DNA of 64,000 bases from Schistosoma mansoni. Lineage: Eukaryota; Platyhelminthes; Trematoda; Strigeidida; Schistosomatidae. The DNA lies in contig NW_017386036.1 in the NCBI RefSeq assembly GCF_000237925.1, positions 682,001-746,000 of the forward strand. Reading direction: 5' to 3'. Within the stretch, counting starts at the first letter, position 1. Every line of letters begins with the position of its first letter. The position numbers and the translations under genes were made by a program. A model generated the notes under the pieces. It made no database searches. It was not told the origin of the DNA and worked only from the letters and a program-made list of their open reading frames with translations. Shown piece after piece: positions 12,400-24,858 of the stretch.

Positions 12400-14690
12400 C
12401 ACTCAACTAGGAAGTCTTCAATCCACACTAATAAATTGCCTCCAATCCTGATGTCACATCTTAGATAACAGCCGGTTGTGAAGATCCTTCTCAAAAGCCA
12501 TACCAAGTTCAGTGAAGGATGGATCTATGCACAGCGTTTGGTCAATAAAAGTACACCAAATTTCACGGGCTACTAATTAGTTTGTGGGACATGTTTAACC
12601 TGTTTTAAAGCCATTCTGCCTTTCGGAAGGAATCTGGTTTTCGTCCAGACCAAAAAGTGGTACACAATACTGTGAATTCTTTTTATTTCATGGTTTCTCA
12701 TCAGCTACTTACAACCATAAATGTAATGAACATTAGCACTGAAGTCAGATATAATGTTAAATAATCGACATAGATGAACGAAAAGTATTAGAACGACAAA
12801 ATGCTATTAATGATAATTATATATGTGGAAAAGCACGTTAGAGGTCATTTTTGAATCTGAATTCGGCAAACATAAGGGATAGGTGGCACAATAATCAAAT
12901 AAAGCAAGGAGACAGATACGGTTGTAAGAAGCTGATGAGAAACCACGAAATGAAATGAATTTATGTTATTCTGTATCAATGTATCCTGACTTTATTCACA
13001 AACACTAATAGAACCAATTGTTTGAAAATTCCACTTGATACTTAGACAACTTCCGAATATTTTTTCTAAAATTTCAACGAGCGCGCAGGTTAGGCTCACT
13101 GGTCCGTAGTCCTTAGGTTTCTGTCTCAAACCTTTTTTGAAGATAGATAGAAAGAATTTTACCTAACCGCCGAAACGTCCATGTACCACCGGATGAAATG
13201 GATGACTTAGCGCACACACACAATACCCTGCCACTACTAAAAGATTTTGATAGTTTAGTAGTGGGGTGGAATATCGCGGTTAGGTATTCAAAGCGATGGA
13301 GACAGCTAAACTGCCCAGTTAATCCCTTCTGGCGTCGATGGATGAACGAGTGCATCCCGTTTCTGAAACTGAGACAGAAGCGGTTTCACGGACACAGAAA
13401 CTTAAGGAAAGTTAACGTGGTGCTTGTGGATAACGACACCAACACTCGCGGTTCACAGACAATGGGATGGTCTCGTAAGTACTAGATAGATGAAGATGGC
13501 CTAATAAGAACAGTGATGGTACATAGAGAAGAATGGGTAGTAACGAGAGATGTGCTGAAGCTTTGTCTTGTGGTGGGAACCGGAAGCTGAAGGTCACGAT
13601 GTGAAAAATTGTAGGAATCCTTTCAGATAGATATCTGGTCTTCTCTCGAACTCTTGTTTACTAACAATTCCTTTTGTGGTTTAGTGCGTTAGTTTACGTT
13701 AGTTCGATAGAGACTCTGGTTTCATTGTTCAGTCTACTAAGGACTCTGAGCGTATAGTATCATTTATATCTGCTTTCCAAACATCTGGTTCAGCTTCGGC
13801 TGAGTCGTCCTCGTTACTGACAAATATATTGAAATCAAGGACTGGAAATGTATGGTTACCCCTACTTAGGGATGGCATATGGTGGACTTTTGAGATGTCA
13901 TCCTCACAATAGGTGAATATGGGATGTACCATGGGTACATTAAAGTCTCCTTGGGTTAAACATCGACCAAGTGTTGAAACCGTCCAGCAAGACTTCGTCA
14001 CCTTACAATTTAGACTTAAGCAGAACAAGCTAATCGGCAGCTTTTCAGCCCTGCAGTTCAAGAGGCAACTTACCAATTTCCATGTTTCATTCTCTCGGGA
14101 TATTATATCAATAACGACAAATTGGACAGTGCTTCTAATGAATACAACTTGGCTTTTTTTTAGGTTCCTGGATTCTGTAGGCTCATACGAATGTGAAAAT
14201 TTCGAAATCAATTTCTTTATTGTCTACAGAATGCATCACTCTAGTTTCTGTGATAGTGATTGCACCCGGCTCGATGGAACCTCTCTGTCCACTTAGCACC
14301 GATCGCTCGTTGATCAAGCTCCAATCAATTCTGTAACAGATTCAAAGACTATTTATATGGTTCTGTGGTAAAATCAAAGTGGCTTCTTTGTCGAAGCCTA
14401 ATCATTCGAGCCAGTGTAGACCAGGTTGTTTACTTCAACTTTCCTCCCTATGTCATGTTGGCGATAGTTTATTTATAAGATCTTACTCAACGAGTATCGT
14501 TTTTTGGAAGTCATGAATATAGGACCCTTCAGGACTGAAACATATATTGGTAAAATGGCAGCAATAAAAGATACAGTCGATGTCTCGGATTTGATAGAAT
14601 TAGAAAACACTGACCAACGATTTTCCTCTGATGAAAAATCAGAGGGATAGACGGCGAAAAGGTTAGCGATGATTGGTATGCACATGATTT
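12400..14690 (-). mobile_element. Third CR1-like LINE remnant, heavily decayed
   Basis: Minus-strand pieces resemble a CR1 element: an endonuclease fragment with LTQGDFNVP (frame 13729-14211) and an RT fragment RQKPKDYGPVSLTCALVE near 13130-13040. A decayed stretch with KSFDKVW-like and QNGFKTG remnants lies at about 12480-12660. An inverted scrap of a BEL/Pao element lies in the middle (13198-13485), so the remnant is composite. Ends are approximate. Confidence 0.55.
13198..13485 (+). mobile_element. BEL/Pao LTR-retrotransposon fossil, C-terminal scrap
   Basis: A short plus-strand frame carries the WRRWMNECIPFL ... HGHRNL ... VVLV pattern typical of the domain after integrase in BEL/Pao elements (the clade of schistosome Sinbad). 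Only about 290 bp is recognisable; no LTRs were found, the rest of the element is absent, and it is a broken fossil. It lies opposite in orientation to the surrounding CR1 remnant. Confidence 0.5.
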
Positions 14691-16379
14691 CGGTTCGCTA
14701 ACAGTCAGTGTAACGCACAGCTTCTAAACTGTTTACGAGTTCGCGCTTGTTGAGATTGACTCAGATATCCCTTCGAAGGTTATCTAGAGCCAAACGTATG
14801 ACTGATTAGTCGGGATAAGGGGACTTATGAGCATTTTGATCAATCTCACTTCCATACTACTTCAGTTAGTCCCTCCATAAGAGTCAGTTACGATCGAATA
14901 ACTAAATGTTCTCCATCGAAACCAAGAGATAACTGGCGACCCACATCCTACGACGGCGATTGCATCTGAATGTGACAGTCCTTAAGTGTATCACTTATAT
15001 ACCCGTTCTGCTCATAAATTCCGATGTCATTACATACATTCCACGCCGCACTCTAACTGTCAGCTCTTATTTGCATGTTTTTATGGGAATGTAAATAAAG
15101 TCGCCTCTATGTTACATTTTGTGTGATAAAAACTTGCAGCATTTACGTAGATATAGAGCTGCAATTTTTGACAAATTTATCTGTAAATTTACAGCATCTT
15201 TTGGCCCAGATTTCACTAGATACATTTGTTCTGTGCTTGATTTCAGTTTTCAGTCCTACCATTGCTACCACATAGCTTCTTACTGACTATCTTGTTTCCG
15301 TCTTCGACAGTGTACTTCACTGATTGTCAAATTAAGTGACCATATTCTTGACTGATTCTTCCTGACTGACCAAATTAGTTACGGCAAAAATGCACGAGCC
15401 ACATTTGTTGCTTGTTGGACCCTTGCGTTGCCGTTTTAAACTCTGATCACTCACATGAGTAAACTGACAAGTGACTATTTACCCTTCGAGGAAATTTAAG
15501 TGATCTAAAATACCTCTTGGTGAATTTGGATCGTGCAGACCTGTTTATTAACTATTCAGGCGCTGATTATCTGTGCTTTTTATGTATATTTTAGTGTATT
15601 ATTAGTACTACTTGGTTACCGATTTACTATATCTTTTGTTACTTGTCTCGGTGGGTGCATAATGTATATATTAGGGCGTATTTATGAGCTCAATCAAGGG
15701 TTCTAGGGGTTAAAGAAGTTATACTTACTCCGCCATACCGGTAAGTTATGACAGCCATACTTTATACTACTTCGACGAACAAAAATTTAAAGTCATTTTA
15801 GTTACACTACAATTATTTCCGTTTTCAATGACTTGCTATGGTTAAACACGGTATTCAATGAAAACCATTATTTGTCTTGTAGCACAATTATAAATGGCAT
15901 CCCGAGTTGTATTGTAATTAGAGGAATTTATTGATAAATTGTTTGGGTCAGGCTGCCAGAATGTCCCGAAAACAATCTTCATATTGCAACGGATAAACTG
16001 CAAATGCAGGAAGACCAAAAAGAAAGATAACTCATCAAGATACCAAAGGAAGGAGATGTCTTTAAGTGTAAGAACAATGGAGGCATCACATTACCATCAG
16101 TACCAGTAAGAGTTTCAACAGAGTGCTTTCGAACTGAAGGAAAAATTCAGTCGAAGTTAACAGGTTGAATGCCTTAAGGACCGGTTGTGCACAAACGAAA
16201 TCACGACAATATGATAGTCACTAGGCCATAGAGTAAGCGAAACCGAAAAGAGACAAGCGAGAAATCAGCAATCTTCCAAAGCTGGACGGAAAAATTGAGA
16301 AAATTAGTAGCCAACGTCACCGATATTGATGGACCTGGCACCAAAAACAATGAAGATTGTCTATAACTCAGTATACGGC
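14691..16379. other. No gene recognised
   Basis: AT-rich sequence with no supported exon. The last 350 bp may be the decayed upstream part of the plus-strand CR1 fragment that begins clearly at about 16380, but no convincing motif was seen. Confidence 0.35.
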
Positions 16380-17560
16380 TTTACTCTTGACAACACCTCT
16401 TGTTATGACATCCTCTCATTCACTAACCCAAGGTGCAGTCCCAGATGACTGGAAGCTCTCATCCACCACAAACTTTCTAAGGCGACCGATTCAATGAACC
16501 TTCAAGCTGCTGACTGGCGGAACTTCTTTTGCTACTTGCAAATATTATGGAATCTTTGGTATATGACGACCTACGTGACCACCTGTTATCTGCGAACTAT
16601 TTGACTCCGACAGAATGGTTTTAGGTAGGGCCATTCCATTAACATCAATCTGCTGACTGTAGAGAATATGTCGCTGCGACTCTCCTTAACAAGGGGTGAG
16701 TGGATGTGATATGTCTTGATTTCTCAAAAGCTGTCTACGAGGCCGATCATGCATGTTGTATGAATAGTCTGAAACTGATAGATAACAAGTCACTCTTCAT
16801 AAACCGTTTCGGGCCATATCATAATGATCTGCTTTTTAATATTAGGGTAAACTTTATATTTTCTAAGGTTAAGGAATATCCTGGTAAGATCTCAGGGTTC
16901 AAAACTAAGACCGCATCTGTTTTTAACGACCTTCCTTTGCAAGTGCCGTCAGTTATTGCTCTTCTCTGAAGATCTTAAACTTTGGAGAGGAGTTTGTAAG
17001 CACGATGATAAGTTGGGGCTTCAGGATGATCTGACTAGACTTTATAATTGGGTAATAACAACTAACATACTTACAACATTACAAACTTCAAAGTTGTTTA
17101 AATGATAGACGTTGCAGGCTACATATACAACTTAGGTGACTTCTTTTTAAAGTCTTTCCAGGTTGAAAAAGACTCAGATCTTGGTCCCTCATGTTATAAA
17201 GACTTAAGGTGACTGTGATAAGAATGTTTCTAGAGGAAATCTTTCATTAGCAACCCCGAAGTAAATGTTTTACCAGCATAACTTTTCGCCTAATTTTACC
17301 CGTTTTATCAGCCTTCATTTAAAGTACGGAAATATAGTGTTTCCTGTTTCACACCAGAAGTATAAGAACACTGAAAAGTTTCCAAAAGCAGAACACTTAG
17401 TCCTTTCAAAGCCTTAAATCCAAAATTTTTAAATAGCGCATGAAATCACTGGATCTTGACCCATTAGACTACATAAAACTCAGAGGCGACCCACTCTTTA
17501 CGAGCAGTAGAGTCCTAGAATTCTCTAACGACTGAGGTGGTCTGTGGAACTATCGAAGAG
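16380..17560 (+). mobile_element. CR1-like LINE fragment, plus strand, RT to C-terminus, decayed
   Basis: The plus strand carries VDVICLDFSKAVYEADHACC (RT block with the first catalytic Asp region), then a FSEDLKLWRGV stretch at the position of the FADD box, with the catalytic pair changed. LDPLDYIKLRGDPLFTSS follows near 17450-17510, matching the C-terminal PLDYRRLSGDL region of the CR1 copy at 8.6-12 kb. Numerous frame breaks show an old copy. The 5' end is not resolved. Confidence 0.65.
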
Positions 17561-18884
17561 TCTATTATGATGCAATTTGATTTATCCTCAAGGATTGACG
17601 TCTACATTGCAACATAATTTACAAATATTTCCATCTTTCTTGTTAAATATACCTAGATCTTCACCAGGATATATCGGTTGTCCATTGCTACTAAACACGA
17701 AAGCTCGTTAGGCGAAAGCTGTAGTGGCATTGGTTTCTAACCGCATGATCTTCAAGGCTAAAAAGAAGATTCACTATCAACATGTAACACTAGGAAAAGA
17801 TCAACAATGATCAACTTGAAAACAGTGGATTTAATTGATCGGGTGGCATGGCTCAGCCTTGCATGTGTTGTCGTTCTTGTGTAACTTACCTCTTTTTTTC
17901 ATATTAAATATATTTTTCCATCCCCAGACTAAATGTGTTCTTTAGAAACGCCAAACATTATACTACTGATTGGTACATTGTGACAAGTCAGAATAGACAA
18001 TGATGTGGCTTCCAAGTGAAATCGTATAGATTAGGTCGTCACATCACGACAAATATACAAGTTTGCGATTATGTCTTTTATTAGGGTAGCACTAATAACG
18101 AAGTAAACCATAGTTTTACAAAGCTTTCATTCCTCCCGCAACCGTATGAACCACTCGAAGTGAGATAATTATTTAGATGATCGCGGACTAGCTTCTCACT
18201 TGAAATAGCGGTGGTGGCCACTTTACCAAGCATTCAAATGCTTTGGCGAGATGTTTAGAATATTTTTAACATATCGTATCTCCGAACCCGAGGCCATCGC
18301 ATAATGGAATTCTGTATCCTTAATAACGATTTGGGTGTCGAGATGTTTTGTTTTTTGCTCACTCCAGAGCTAACCATCTCTAAGGTCATATCTGTGGTCT
18401 CATAGACTTAGAGGGGGTTTCGTTTTTCTCATCGAGTAGCCAGTGTCCGCGACGCCTTACCTGAACAGGTGTTATCAGCCCCATCATTGAACATTATCAA
18501 TGAAAAACCCGGCATCCAGTGGAAAGTAAGCTGAAAGGATTACCAAAGGTCTACCAACCTACTATCTTTATTACTGAAGACTGAATAATTAACTGATAAT
18601 TATATTGGAGATCGTCTGGGAAGCGGTAACTTGAATGCTTGTTGTACGTCCAGCTACACGTATGTCTTTGTCAAGTTATCGCGTCTATTCTATGTACATT
18701 CTCTGATCTGGTTGCAAAGTAGTCATCACCCACTCCCAAAAAGCCTTGTTTTTTATTAGTTTTTAAATGTTTTTCATTCTTTAGGCCGTGGGACTTTGTA
18801 TGAAAAATTTCCAATATCGATTGTAGACAAATTAAGTAGTACTTCAACAAACATTGATTTTATCTGCTTTTAAACTGTACAAAC
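17561..18884. other. Upstream region of Derlin-1, no gene recognised
   Basis: About 1.3 kb between a CR1 remnant and the Derlin-1 start codon. It probably contains the Derlin-1 promoter; no specific element could be assigned. Confidence 0.4.
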
Positions 18885-21800
18885 ATGCCTGGGAATGACC
18901 TGTCTGATATGTTCAATAACATCCCTCCTGTCACTCGTTATTGGTTCTCGGGGACAATATTATTTTCACTTCTCGGTAAATTTAATGTTATTGATCCCAT
19001 GCGTATGATTTTGTTGTGGAACAGAATGTATTCCCACTTCGAGGTTTGCTGTTTATATAGTTCACTACTTTATAGATATGGAGACCAATCACAGCATTGT
19101 TGTTCTATCCAGTATCTCCATCAACTGGATTTCACTTCCTAATCAATCTGTACTTCTTGTATTCATACTCCTCTCGATTAGAAAATGGTTAGTTTATTTG
19201 ATCTTAACCTTATTTTCAGGTATGTTCCTCGGACGCACTGCAGATTATGTATTTATGTTTTTGTTCACTTGGTTAGCACTGGTGGTATCCTTTACCTGTA
19301 GTCCTATTTTGTTATTCTGACGAAATTTTTAAGTAACAAACTGTTATACAATGACATTTCATGTTTTAAGTCGACGTAATGGACGTAAGACCGGTTTTTC
19401 CCTTTGAACCTGTATCGTTCTTCTTGTTTGAAAGTAATCGGTAATTGCTTCGAAGTTGGACCCACCGATCTGCATAAAGATAACTTTGATCATATGTCTC
19501 ATACTTCGTCTTACTGGTTAGCTAGTGAGTTTAGTTGGGATTATAACGTTTGTGAGAATGAGTGTTTCCTGCCTGAACTATAAGTAGTAAGTCCCAATGA
19601 AGCGTGCGTCTCCGTCGTTAGTTGCTGAACCGTGACAGTTGAATTAAATGTTGAACTCTCGCAGTTTATTTGGATTGGCCCCAATCAATGGTTGTGAAGT
19701 ATAATTTATAGGGTTCCTAATAAAAGTTAGTCGTTCAACATTACAAATTGCGTATTGGTTGTGAAAATATTTGTTAACGTTCACAATATTTTCTTAACTG
19801 ATCAACAGATTGTTAGTTTCTTGGCTTCATTTTACGTAAGTTAAATCCCAGGTTTTGCTTGTCATAATTTTGTTAGTTCATATTTCACTTATAGTCATAA
19901 GACCTTTTAGTCTATTTGATCTTAAAATATATTGTTTATTACATAAATGTAATGACATGTGAACGACAATACTTTTTAGTATGGGGATATGTGGAGATTG
20001 TAGTATTGCAGTATCTCGACTGTAGCTGCTGCCTTGACATGGTGGTCGGGCTTGTCTATTGTAATGACTCAACCGAGCTATATTGGCTGGAACATATGTT
20101 CCTGTAGGTTCTACCATGCCAGGCAGGTCGATTGGAGAACGGTAAGTCTAATAGCAGCAACTCAAGGTCTGAGGGCAAGTCTTACTACTGACTGTAGACG
20201 GATGTGACAGCAGTAAGGTGTTTCCCTCGGACAACAAGCATCTGCAGCGATGCTGCCTTCTTAAAAAGGAGGAAGGGGCTAGAAAAGGTCGACCCTAAAA
20301 ATGTCACGCCTCACATTACCTCACGGATTTCCGTCTCTGGCGGTAACGCCCTTTAAAGAACGGAGCTAACACGTCAAATACCTCCCACAAAAAGGCCGTG
20401 CGTGACAGGCCTCAATCAGTTGTCCCTTGAGCTCTGCGGTCACGCTCCAGAGCGGTTAAGACCAACACTAATCCAACTTCCTTTTCAGGTCTCTCAAGAA
20501 ATACCCTTCCACGGTGTGGGCAGCCGGGAAGTGATATTAACCCTCAGACCCGTAACAGCATACGAGACCAAGTTGGTCACATTCAAATCCTTCCTACACC
20601 TTCTAATAACTCTCTTATCTCCACGACTAACCCTTCTCACGTCCCTTTATCACCTCGCATCGCTAGGGCAAACGATTCGAGTACACGGAACGTTATTCTT
20701 GGTCTCCTGAAACCACGCTTTAAATTACATGTGCCAAATAAAACAACACTTAAATTACTAGTGTTCGACTACAGATGTCTTTGAACAGCTGTTTGTTTAT
20801 TTTCAGACCACCGAGTTGACAATTCTGAGGGTGTGCATAGGGCACTAGGTAAATAAGGCAGATCCATTAATAGAGTAGTGAACCTTCACCAAATGCCCTG
20901 GTACGATCGAAAGTGGGGAGGCCACCCTACCTCTCGAAATGCTCTCACGCGGTCACGCGTATACAGCTACTTCCAGGAAAGTCCTACTCACTATCTTCTC
21001 ACTGTAGGGGTGTTGTTTACGAAATGAGAGGACGAAAAGCGAATGTTCGGCGCTTTAACCGGGTTGGTGGACATAGAGAGTCTATCTAGGGGAGTTGGAA
21101 ACCTCTGATTCCAAACCAATGGTGCACATGGGCTCCAATATCCTGAGGGAACAAATGGCGTATGAACCAATTATTAGGTCACCGGCTACCATGGGACTGC
21201 ATTTGCTAACGTTGTTCGACTGCCTTGTGGATTAGACCACTAGGTCAAAGGCTCGGGGTGTGGTCCCCTAAGAAAACCACCTGCTTCGGTCTGGGCATCC
21301 GGGCAGTATCATAGCTCTCACACAAATCAAATGAGATTTGTGTGGCGCATATGTATCTGGTGCTCCTTTGTACCAATATTTATGTGCTTAAATAAAATAA
21401 TAAAATGATAGATAGCTTTTCTGAGTACTAACTATGAATCAATAGTTCTTTATTATGTATGACGTGAACTTAAGTTAATTATAGAAAACAAATTCAGCCA
21501 AAAAGTCTTACAGTTATCACAACATTATGCTATGTAGTAATTTTTACTGAAATGTTCTCCATAAAACTAGGTGCTTCTGGAGCCAATGGTACTGACAGTG
21601 CTTTATATATGGAGTCAATTAAATCGTGATGTTATTGTTCAATTTTGGTTTGGTATGCAATTCAAAGCAATGTACTTTCCGTGGGTCTTGGTAATATTTA
21701 ACTTAATAGTGCGTGGAAGGTTAGTCTGGGTTTGTTTTATAACTGAAATTTTATTTGTAACTGCAGTGCGATGATGGAACTGGTTGGGATAATCGTTGGA

Positions 21801-23215
21801 CATCTTTACTACTTTTTCGTTTTCCAGTATCCACAAGAGTATGGTGGTCAAGCTATATTAAAGACTCCTGGATTTCTGTAAGTAATTTTTTCCATATGGA
21901 TACTGTATGTAATGTTCACCTTAATTCATATAGTTGTCACTATATGATTAGTAATGTTAAATTCAAATTATTGGTACACAGATAGTGTGCATTAGATGAG
22001 GAAATTGGTGAATAGTATGCTTTGAACATCAAAATTTAACGAATTCCGCATGTTCATTTTCAGTCCTTTCACTCATAAAGAACATTCGACACAAGGAGGC
22101 AGTGAGTACGGAAGTAGATAATTTTAAGATGCGTTATTGATCTCTTATATTTATTTGTTCGCATCATCATTCATGATTCTCTAATGAAAGATGACCTGAT
22201 GTGTACCAGAAATCTTAATATTTCGCATCAGTAGTAACCTTCAGCTCTCTTGGAAATAACCATTCTCTTAAAAGTCCAGCCAACAGTAAAATAAGATTAT
22301 TTTTCTAGACGTATATAAACAGTGTGAAGCCAGTTTAAATTGTGTAATACTTGTCGAAATCACAAAATACGAAGATAGCAACCGAGCAATTGCACTGGCG
22401 TCAATAAGGGAAATGCACGCGCTGTTTTCCAAACAAGTCACGTTTTGTAATACACACACATGATGAGTAAGTACGATCTAAAATCCTAATGTCTCAATTG
22501 TACGTCTCACTATTGTTGTTGGAAACCTCTTTTCTATATTATTTAGACTTGCTGAGTCATTTACGTATTAGTACTTAGCCATCTGAATGATTGAATAAAT
22601 ATTGTGCTCGAGTTCGATATACTTTAGATCGACTGATTCTTGTTGATCTGTTTTGAATTCAAAACATTTTTTTGACGTGTGCATAAGATTGAAACTGTTT
22701 TAAGCGATACCACTTAGTAAACAGAAAAATTTTCGGAAATGCCAGATATCATGTTATTAAACATAAAGTATAGCTAACCCCACACAACTTATCAAAATCC
22801 GATGATTTAACCGTACCTTATACGAATGAATATCAGTTACCATTGTATGAATATCCAAACATACCTAATGCACATAACTAACATGTCTATCAAAGATTAA
22901 TAGTCCTTCAATCATTAGTTTGCTGGATTCACATTATTTCTCCCACTTATCAGGATAGTTTCAAATACAAGGTTTCACTTCAATTTAACACCAGGTAATT
23001 ATTTTGTTATTTGTTCCTATCTTTGTTTGAATAGAAGTTGTATTAAGTACTCCAAGATTGAAATCAGTGTAATATTTTCGTTTCACAGATACAGACTATT
23101 CCCAAACCAAAGAGGTATTACAACTGGTTTTGGAGAAGCCCCACGCGCAAGACAACCAATTACATCTACGGGAAGATTTCCTGGACACGGCCAGGTTTTG
23201 GGAAACGATGAATAA
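18885..23215 (+). CDS. DERL1: Derlin-1, ER-associated degradation channel component, 6 exons, complete (240 aa)
   Basis: Derlins are rhomboid-fold pseudoproteases in the ER membrane that help pull misfolded proteins out for degradation. Exons are 18885-19043, 19076-19187, 19220-19284, 21571-21719, 21767-21877 and 23089-23215; all are GT-AG and the phases agree. The protein begins MPGNDLSDMFNNIPPVTRYW and keeps the WR motif (FEIWRPITA, residues 52-60), GRTADYVFMFLF, LNRDVIVQFWFG and FKAMYFPWVL. The GxxxG motif is present in GIIVGHLYYFF. The LNRD...FWFG block marks Derlin-1 rather than Derlin-2/3. The C-terminus has FPGHGQVLG, which fits a p97/VCP-binding SHP box. Introns are 32, 32, 2286, 47 and 1211 bp; intron 3 holds an RTE LINE derivative. 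The usual family length is about 250 aa. Confidence 0.96.
19985..21412 (+). mobile_element. RTE-like LINE derivative: 5' untranslated region fused to 3' end, no coding core
   Basis: This GC-richer block sits in Derlin-1 intron 3. Its segment 20890-21345 matches, with divergence, the 5' leader of the RTE copy at 24862-27090. Shared landmarks are the GCCCTGGTACGA start, TCGGGGTGTGG and CCACCTGCTTCGG. At about 21340 it jumps directly to the family's 3' terminus (GTGTGGCGCATATGTATCTGG ... ACCAATATTTATGTG, then a TAAA-rich tail). The endonuclease and RT are absent. The block upstream to about 19985 looks like further 5' leader, less certainly. It is non-autonomous and diverged. Confidence 0.75.
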
Positions 23216-23259
23216 GGCTCATTTCTTTCCTTGACTAATCTGTATATCAGAGTAAATTG

Positions 23260-23265
23260 AATAAA
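23260..23265 (+). terminator. Polyadenylation signal AATAAA of Derlin-1
   Basis: A canonical AATAAA lies 45 bp after the Derlin-1 stop codon, a plausible 3'-end signal. Position is the only support. Confidence 0.55.
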
Positions 23266-24858
23266 AAGAACTTACTAATCTTCAATCTATTGCTGGTACT
23301 GGTTAAGGGAAAAGTAACAGTCAGTATGTTGCAAATATCCTGTTTATATAGGTTCAGACTTGCAAAAGGTATAACATATATATAAGTAATACTCTCTAGA
23401 GAACTTCTATATCATATCCAAAAAACATACACAAGGATTGGAGTTTGTTAAATTTACTTGTTGGCGTAAGATTAGTGGCTATATTCTTGATACACTAACT
23501 TTTACTCCCAAAACATTTGACAGCCATATCAATTTTATGCTGGTTATAGTCGAAAAATGATATTGAAGTATTTATTTTGAAAGCTGAATGCTCCAACGAA
23601 GGGTACAGATTTTCAAGCTTACACAACCAAATCGAATAATGTAGCTTGTTCAGAAAGTAGACTGTGATTTCACATATTTTTTCTGACCAAAACAACTTCA
23701 TGAGCTAACGTAAGTGCCTTCAGATTGCTTTTGTTATCCGAGTTTGCTTGGAAAGTGACAGCCTTACGAACACTTGACAAGAGTTTATGAGCACTTAGTA
23801 GCTCAGACTTCTAGCTATGGTTATTAGCAGCTGTCTCATCTCTGGAACTATTAACCAGTATAAAGGGTACATCCCCTTTAAATGATGGGCACAAGATAAC
23901 TACTGAAGGAGCTTCGTCGTGCCGAAAGCCGTTTTTCTACTCTATTCGGCCTTAATTACTAAGTTGTGAGAACACAATACTTCGGTTTCACCTGACCTGT
24001 GGTCGATAAAAGTACAGCTGGAGACAGACAGGACAGTTTGTACCTTTAAAATGCCTGTTTCTAGATAGCGCACAAACAATTGGAATCTGATCCAATGTCC
24101 TGATTTTGTCTTTAAGCATCCCGAGTACTCCATTATGATCTTCGGTCTTCAGATAAACGGAGGATGAATGGAACCGGTTGTAAGATGAAATATCGCTCTA
24201 GAATCCTGTATTCCAGTCTCACAGACATTGCACACTCCATAACAATGGGCTCTGAAGTCCCGTGTCACTGTTCGATTTAACATAAAAGCCTATAAGAAAA
24301 TTTTCTGCTAAAAAGCTAAATTATTAAGTTGTTTGCCAAGTTTTCTTTGTATTAACTATGTTCTTCATATAAGTTGGAATATGCTGAGCATTGTATTGGC
24401 TGCTAGAAATGTTTCATTATCATTAGAAAAGCTCGCCATCTCCACAGCCTAGTTAATTCTGAAACCCCACCCTGGCACTTTTTTTTAGCTCTCTGAACCT
24501 CGCGGTTCATACTATGGGAACTTATCGATGTCCTAGGTAGCTAAATTGGACGTTAATGACAGAACGGACTTGGCTCCGCTTCAATGTGTCAACCACAAGG
24601 ACAGATCATCGTTCCCAATGGTAACACCTATGTTTAGAATGCCTAAAGTGTACGACTTTGGAGTCTTAACTCAGTTGGCTTATGGAATATCATTGTCTGA
24701 TACAAGACTGCCAAAAAACAGGTTATGTACGACCTGGAACTGTGTAAACAATAACTGCATTGATTGTTTCATCAATTCCTTCAGGTTCCTTCTTTTAGGA
24801 TTATAGAAACGTCGAAAACTATTACTGCAAAATGATAATTCGCAAACTTAACTGTCTT
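23266..24858. other. Downstream of Derlin-1, no gene recognised
   Basis: AT-rich sequence with short frames only. An 86-codon frame at 24546-24806 has no recognised family. Parts around 23750-24300 look like an old dispersed repeat, but no family could be named. Confidence 0.35.
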
